Assembly: GCF_002895485.1 (NCBI RefSeq)
Contig: NZ_AZRK01000002.1
Coordinates: forward strand, 124,001 to 188,000
Direction: 5' to 3'
Source: Petrotoga sp. 9PWA.NaAc.5.4
GTDB lineage: Bacteria > Thermotogota > Thermotogae > Petrotogales > Petrotogaceae
Length of the DNA stretch: 64,000 nucleotides
The position numbers and the translations under genes were made by a program. Below, piece by piece: positions 62,727 to 64,000 of this stretch; the stretch's first letter is position 1; each line of letters opens with the position of its first letter. The notes below the pieces were generated by a model. That model saw nothing but the letters and a program-made list of their open reading frames with translations, made no database searches and had not been told where the DNA came from.

Positions 62727-62929
62727 ACTTTAGAAATGAAAATTTTTTAAAAATAAGCTTTTGAATTTAAAATGGGTCCAGGGCGGAGCCCTCTCCCCCC
62801 TTCCTTTGGTACAAGTACCGAAAAAGGCAAAGAAATTAAGAATTAGTAAGGATTAGAGGCGGGGAGGTATTTTGTAAAAAAATCAACGCTAAAATATACA
62901 TATAATAAGGATTTTGGAATTTCTAAAGT
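62727..62929 (+). repeat. Full copy of the dispersed TIR element (reference copy)
   Basis: 203 bp. Left end ACTTTAGAAAT at 62727-62737 and right end ATTTCTAAAGT at 62919-62929 are perfect 11-bp inverted repeats. Inside are TTTTGAATTTAAAATGGGTC, the hairpin AGGGCGGAGCCCT, the palindrome GGTACAAGTACC (62808-62819), AATTAAGAATTAGTAAGGAT and GGGGAGGTATTTTG. The 455-nt space before the pspC gene holds only this and the next entry, plus an unremarkable AT-rich stretch at 62591-62726. Confidence 0.92.
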
Positions 62930-62935
62930 GAGTAA

Positions 62936-63016
62936 AAAGGATTAAAGTTAAGGAGGCATTTTATAAAAATTTAATTTTAAAACATATATAAAAATAGGTT
63001 TTTATAATTTCTAAAG
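62936..63016 (+). repeat. Duplicated right half of the dispersed element
   Basis: AAGGATTAAAG, GGAGGCATTTTATAAAAATT and the end ATTTCTAAAG (63007-63016) repeat the right half of the preceding copy. The duplicate ends 30 nt before the pspC start. Confidence 0.8.
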
Positions 63017-63045
63017 AAAGTTAAAAATATAGAGAGGAGAACAAT

Positions 63046-63492
63046 ATGAAAAGACTGTATAGATCAAGAAAAAACAAAGTATTAGCCGGAGTTTGCGGAG
63101 GAATTGGAGAATATTTTGAAATTGATCCCGTTCTTGTTAGGCTTATTTGGATCGTATTTTCTTTACTTTGGGGTTTTGGAATTTTGTTATATATAATCGC
63201 TATTCTTGTTATTCCCTTAGAACCTAAAGATTCTGTTTATTCTGAAAATGAACAACAAAATGATAATACAGAAACCGAACATCATAAACATATTCAGGAA
63301 TTAGAAGATTCAGACAGAAAAACAATTTTGATTTTAATTGCAGCTCTACTTATTGTCGTAGGAATACTTATTGTGCTAAGTATGGTAATTTCTTCAACTT
63401 TCTTTTTTAGGAATTTTGTCAAAATTGTTTTGAGCGTTTTATTAATTGGAATAGGAGCTTATTTAATATCAAAGTCCAGAACGAAAAAATAA
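63046..63492 (+). CDS. PspC-domain membrane protein
   Basis: A 148-residue protein with an N-terminal PspC domain (KRLYRSRKNKVLAGVCGGIG, EYFEIDPVLVRLIWIVFSLL) and a membrane helix (WGFGILLYIIAILVIPLEP), an acidic linker (NEQQNDNTETEHHKHIQELE) and two further helices (ILILIAALLIVVGILIVLSM, KIVLSVLLIGIGAYLI). The family takes part in envelope stress sensing in enterobacteria; here the role is not known. It stands alone between two repeat clusters. Confidence 0.9.
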   Translation: MKRLYRSRKNKVLAGVCGGIGEYFEIDPVLVRLIWIVFSLLWGFGILLYIIAILVIPLEPKDSVYSENEQQNDNTETEHHKHIQELEDSDRKTILILIAALLIVVGILIVLSMVISSTFFFRNFVKIVLSVLLIGIGAYLISKSRTKK

Positions 63493-63543
63493 AAATGAAG
63501 ATTTTCACAAAATAAGCATTTGAATTTATAATGGGTTCAAGAC
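63493..63543 (+). repeat. Left-half fragment of the dispersed element
   Basis: AATGAAGATTTTCACAAAAT, AAGCATTTGAATTTATAATG and GGTTCAAG directly follow the pspC stop and match the left half of the family without its GC hairpin. Confidence 0.65.
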
Positions 63544-63562
63544 AGTAAAATATTCTATAGGG

Positions 63563-63762
63563 ACTTTAGAAATGAAAATTTTTTAAAAATAAGTTTTTGA
63601 ATTTAAAATGGGTCCAGGGCGGAGCCCCCTTCCCTCTCTCGGTACAAGTACCGAAAAAGTTAAAAGAATTAAGAATTAGTAAAGATTAGAGCTATGGAGG
63701 TATTTTTGAAAAAATTTAAAACTAAAATATTGGCAAAACTTAGGTTTTGGAATTTCTAAAGT
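63563..63762 (+). repeat. Full copy of the dispersed TIR element before the HydC-like gene
   Basis: 200 bp with perfect ends ACTTTAGAAAT (63563-63573) and ATTTCTAAAGT (63752-63762), hairpin AGGGCGGAGCCCC and palindrome CGGTACAAGTACCG (63640-63653). The right end lies 33 nt from the GTG start of the next gene. With the preceding fragment it fills the whole 302-nt spacer. Confidence 0.92.
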
Positions 63763-63794
63763 AAGTAAAATATTTTATATTAGGAGGTGTTTTT

Positions 63795-64000
63795 GTGGAA
63801 AAATATTATGAAAAAGAGTTACTTGAGGAATTGCATGATGTTCAGGAAACGTACGGTTTTATTTCTGAAGAAGACATTTTAAGAATTTCCAAAAAAAGGA
63901 ACATACCAAAAGCCCATTTATACGGCGTTATAAGTTTCTACTCCATGTTTCATTTAGAGCCTACAGGTAAGTACATTATTCGAATATGTGACAGTGTATC
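63795..64000 (+). CDS. HydC/NuoE-like [2Fe-2S] subunit, partial
   Basis: Start of a thioredoxin-like ferredoxin subunit; 68 codons are inside the window. ELHDVQETYGFISEEDILRI, HLYGVISFYSMFHLEPTGKY and IIRICDSV are typical for NuoE/HndA/HydC proteins, ending just before the first cluster Cys pair is complete. The GTG start at 63795 follows AGGAGGTG. In Thermotogota such a subunit usually belongs to the electron-bifurcating hydrogenase (HydABC) or a related NADH-ferredoxin enzyme; the genes that would decide lie outside. Confidence 0.88.
   Translation, partial: MEKYYEKELLEELHDVQETYGFISEEDILRISKKRNIPKAHLYGVISFYSMFHLEPTGKYIIRICDSV

Noticed and set aside
63689-63750. Mini-ORF LKKFKTKILAKLRFWNF with a ribosome-site-like GGAGG in the repeat copy at 63563-63762
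   Set aside because: The frame is not kept in the other copies (stop or no start), so the sequence is conserved for another reason.
62727-63762. CRISPR array or insertion sequence in the repeat-rich right end
   Set aside because: Repeats are long, few and not regularly spaced, and no transposase or cas gene is present.

Overview
The window is AT-rich bacterial chromosome. Its gene content points to the Thermotogota, most likely the Petrotoga/Defluviitoga branch: a TM0106-type nuclease, a short chromate transporter pair, FeoA with two domains, a HydC/NuoE-like subunit and many binding-protein-dependent sugar transport genes. This assignment is inferred from gene content and base composition, not from a search. 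Most genes lie on the minus strand. Plus-strand blocks are at 7.9-12.9 kb, 54.8-57.5 kb and 58.5-64 kb.

Left part (1-20 kb): carbohydrate use. A MalT-like STAND ATPase runs off the left edge. It is followed by a PfkB kinase and a degenerate aldo/keto reductase, then two secreted proteins of probable polysaccharide metabolism. A LacI repressor, a complete ABC sugar importer and a GH130 glycoside phosphorylase form a plus-strand operon whose promoter carries a perfect operator palindrome. The same operator lies in front of the divergent secreted-protein gene, so both are probably controlled by this LacI protein. A GH31 glucosidase follows, then a decayed locus with fragments of a MalG-type permease, a second GH31 enzyme and a ROK regulator. 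galT, an M28 peptidase and glycogen synthase complete the block.

Middle part (20-41 kb): a CBS-ACT protein, an M20 peptidase, CorA, an AddA/RecB-like helicase-nuclease and a three-gene ABC importer of the TrpXYZ type. The importer is preceded by a consensus promoter, a 37-codon leader peptide rich in aromatic residues (FYFWYW), and two mutually exclusive RNA stems, one of them an intrinsic terminator. This has the architecture of a ribosome-mediated attenuator sensing aromatic amino acids and is the most interesting item in the window. Then come cardiolipin synthase, thymidylate kinase, two half-size chromate transporters, a TM0106-like nuclease, glyS-glyQ, a FakA-like kinase with its Asp23 partner, and a Memo-family protein.

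Right part (41-64 kb): a compact type IV pilus/type II secretion operon (secretin, PilP-like and PilO-like proteins, one pseudopilin, a GspF/PilC platform protein) with a patatin-like lipase and a catalytically eroded patatin paralogue. Then alaS, a feoA-feoC-feoB iron operon, a tRNA-Gln, a probable outer-membrane barrel protein, YqeH, PduL, RbgA, PhoH, a PgpH-like HD phosphohydrolase, YbeY, a DUF1015 protein, a PspC protein and the start of a HydC/NuoE-like subunit.

A dispersed intergenic element runs through the window: about 90-200 bp when long, with terminal inverted repeats ACTTTAGAAAT/ATTTCTAAAGT, a GC hairpin and a second short palindrome. Every recognisable right end lies shortly upstream of a gene and in the same orientation relative to it, and the stems show compensatory changes, so it may act as a structured 5' UTR RNA rather than being inert filler.
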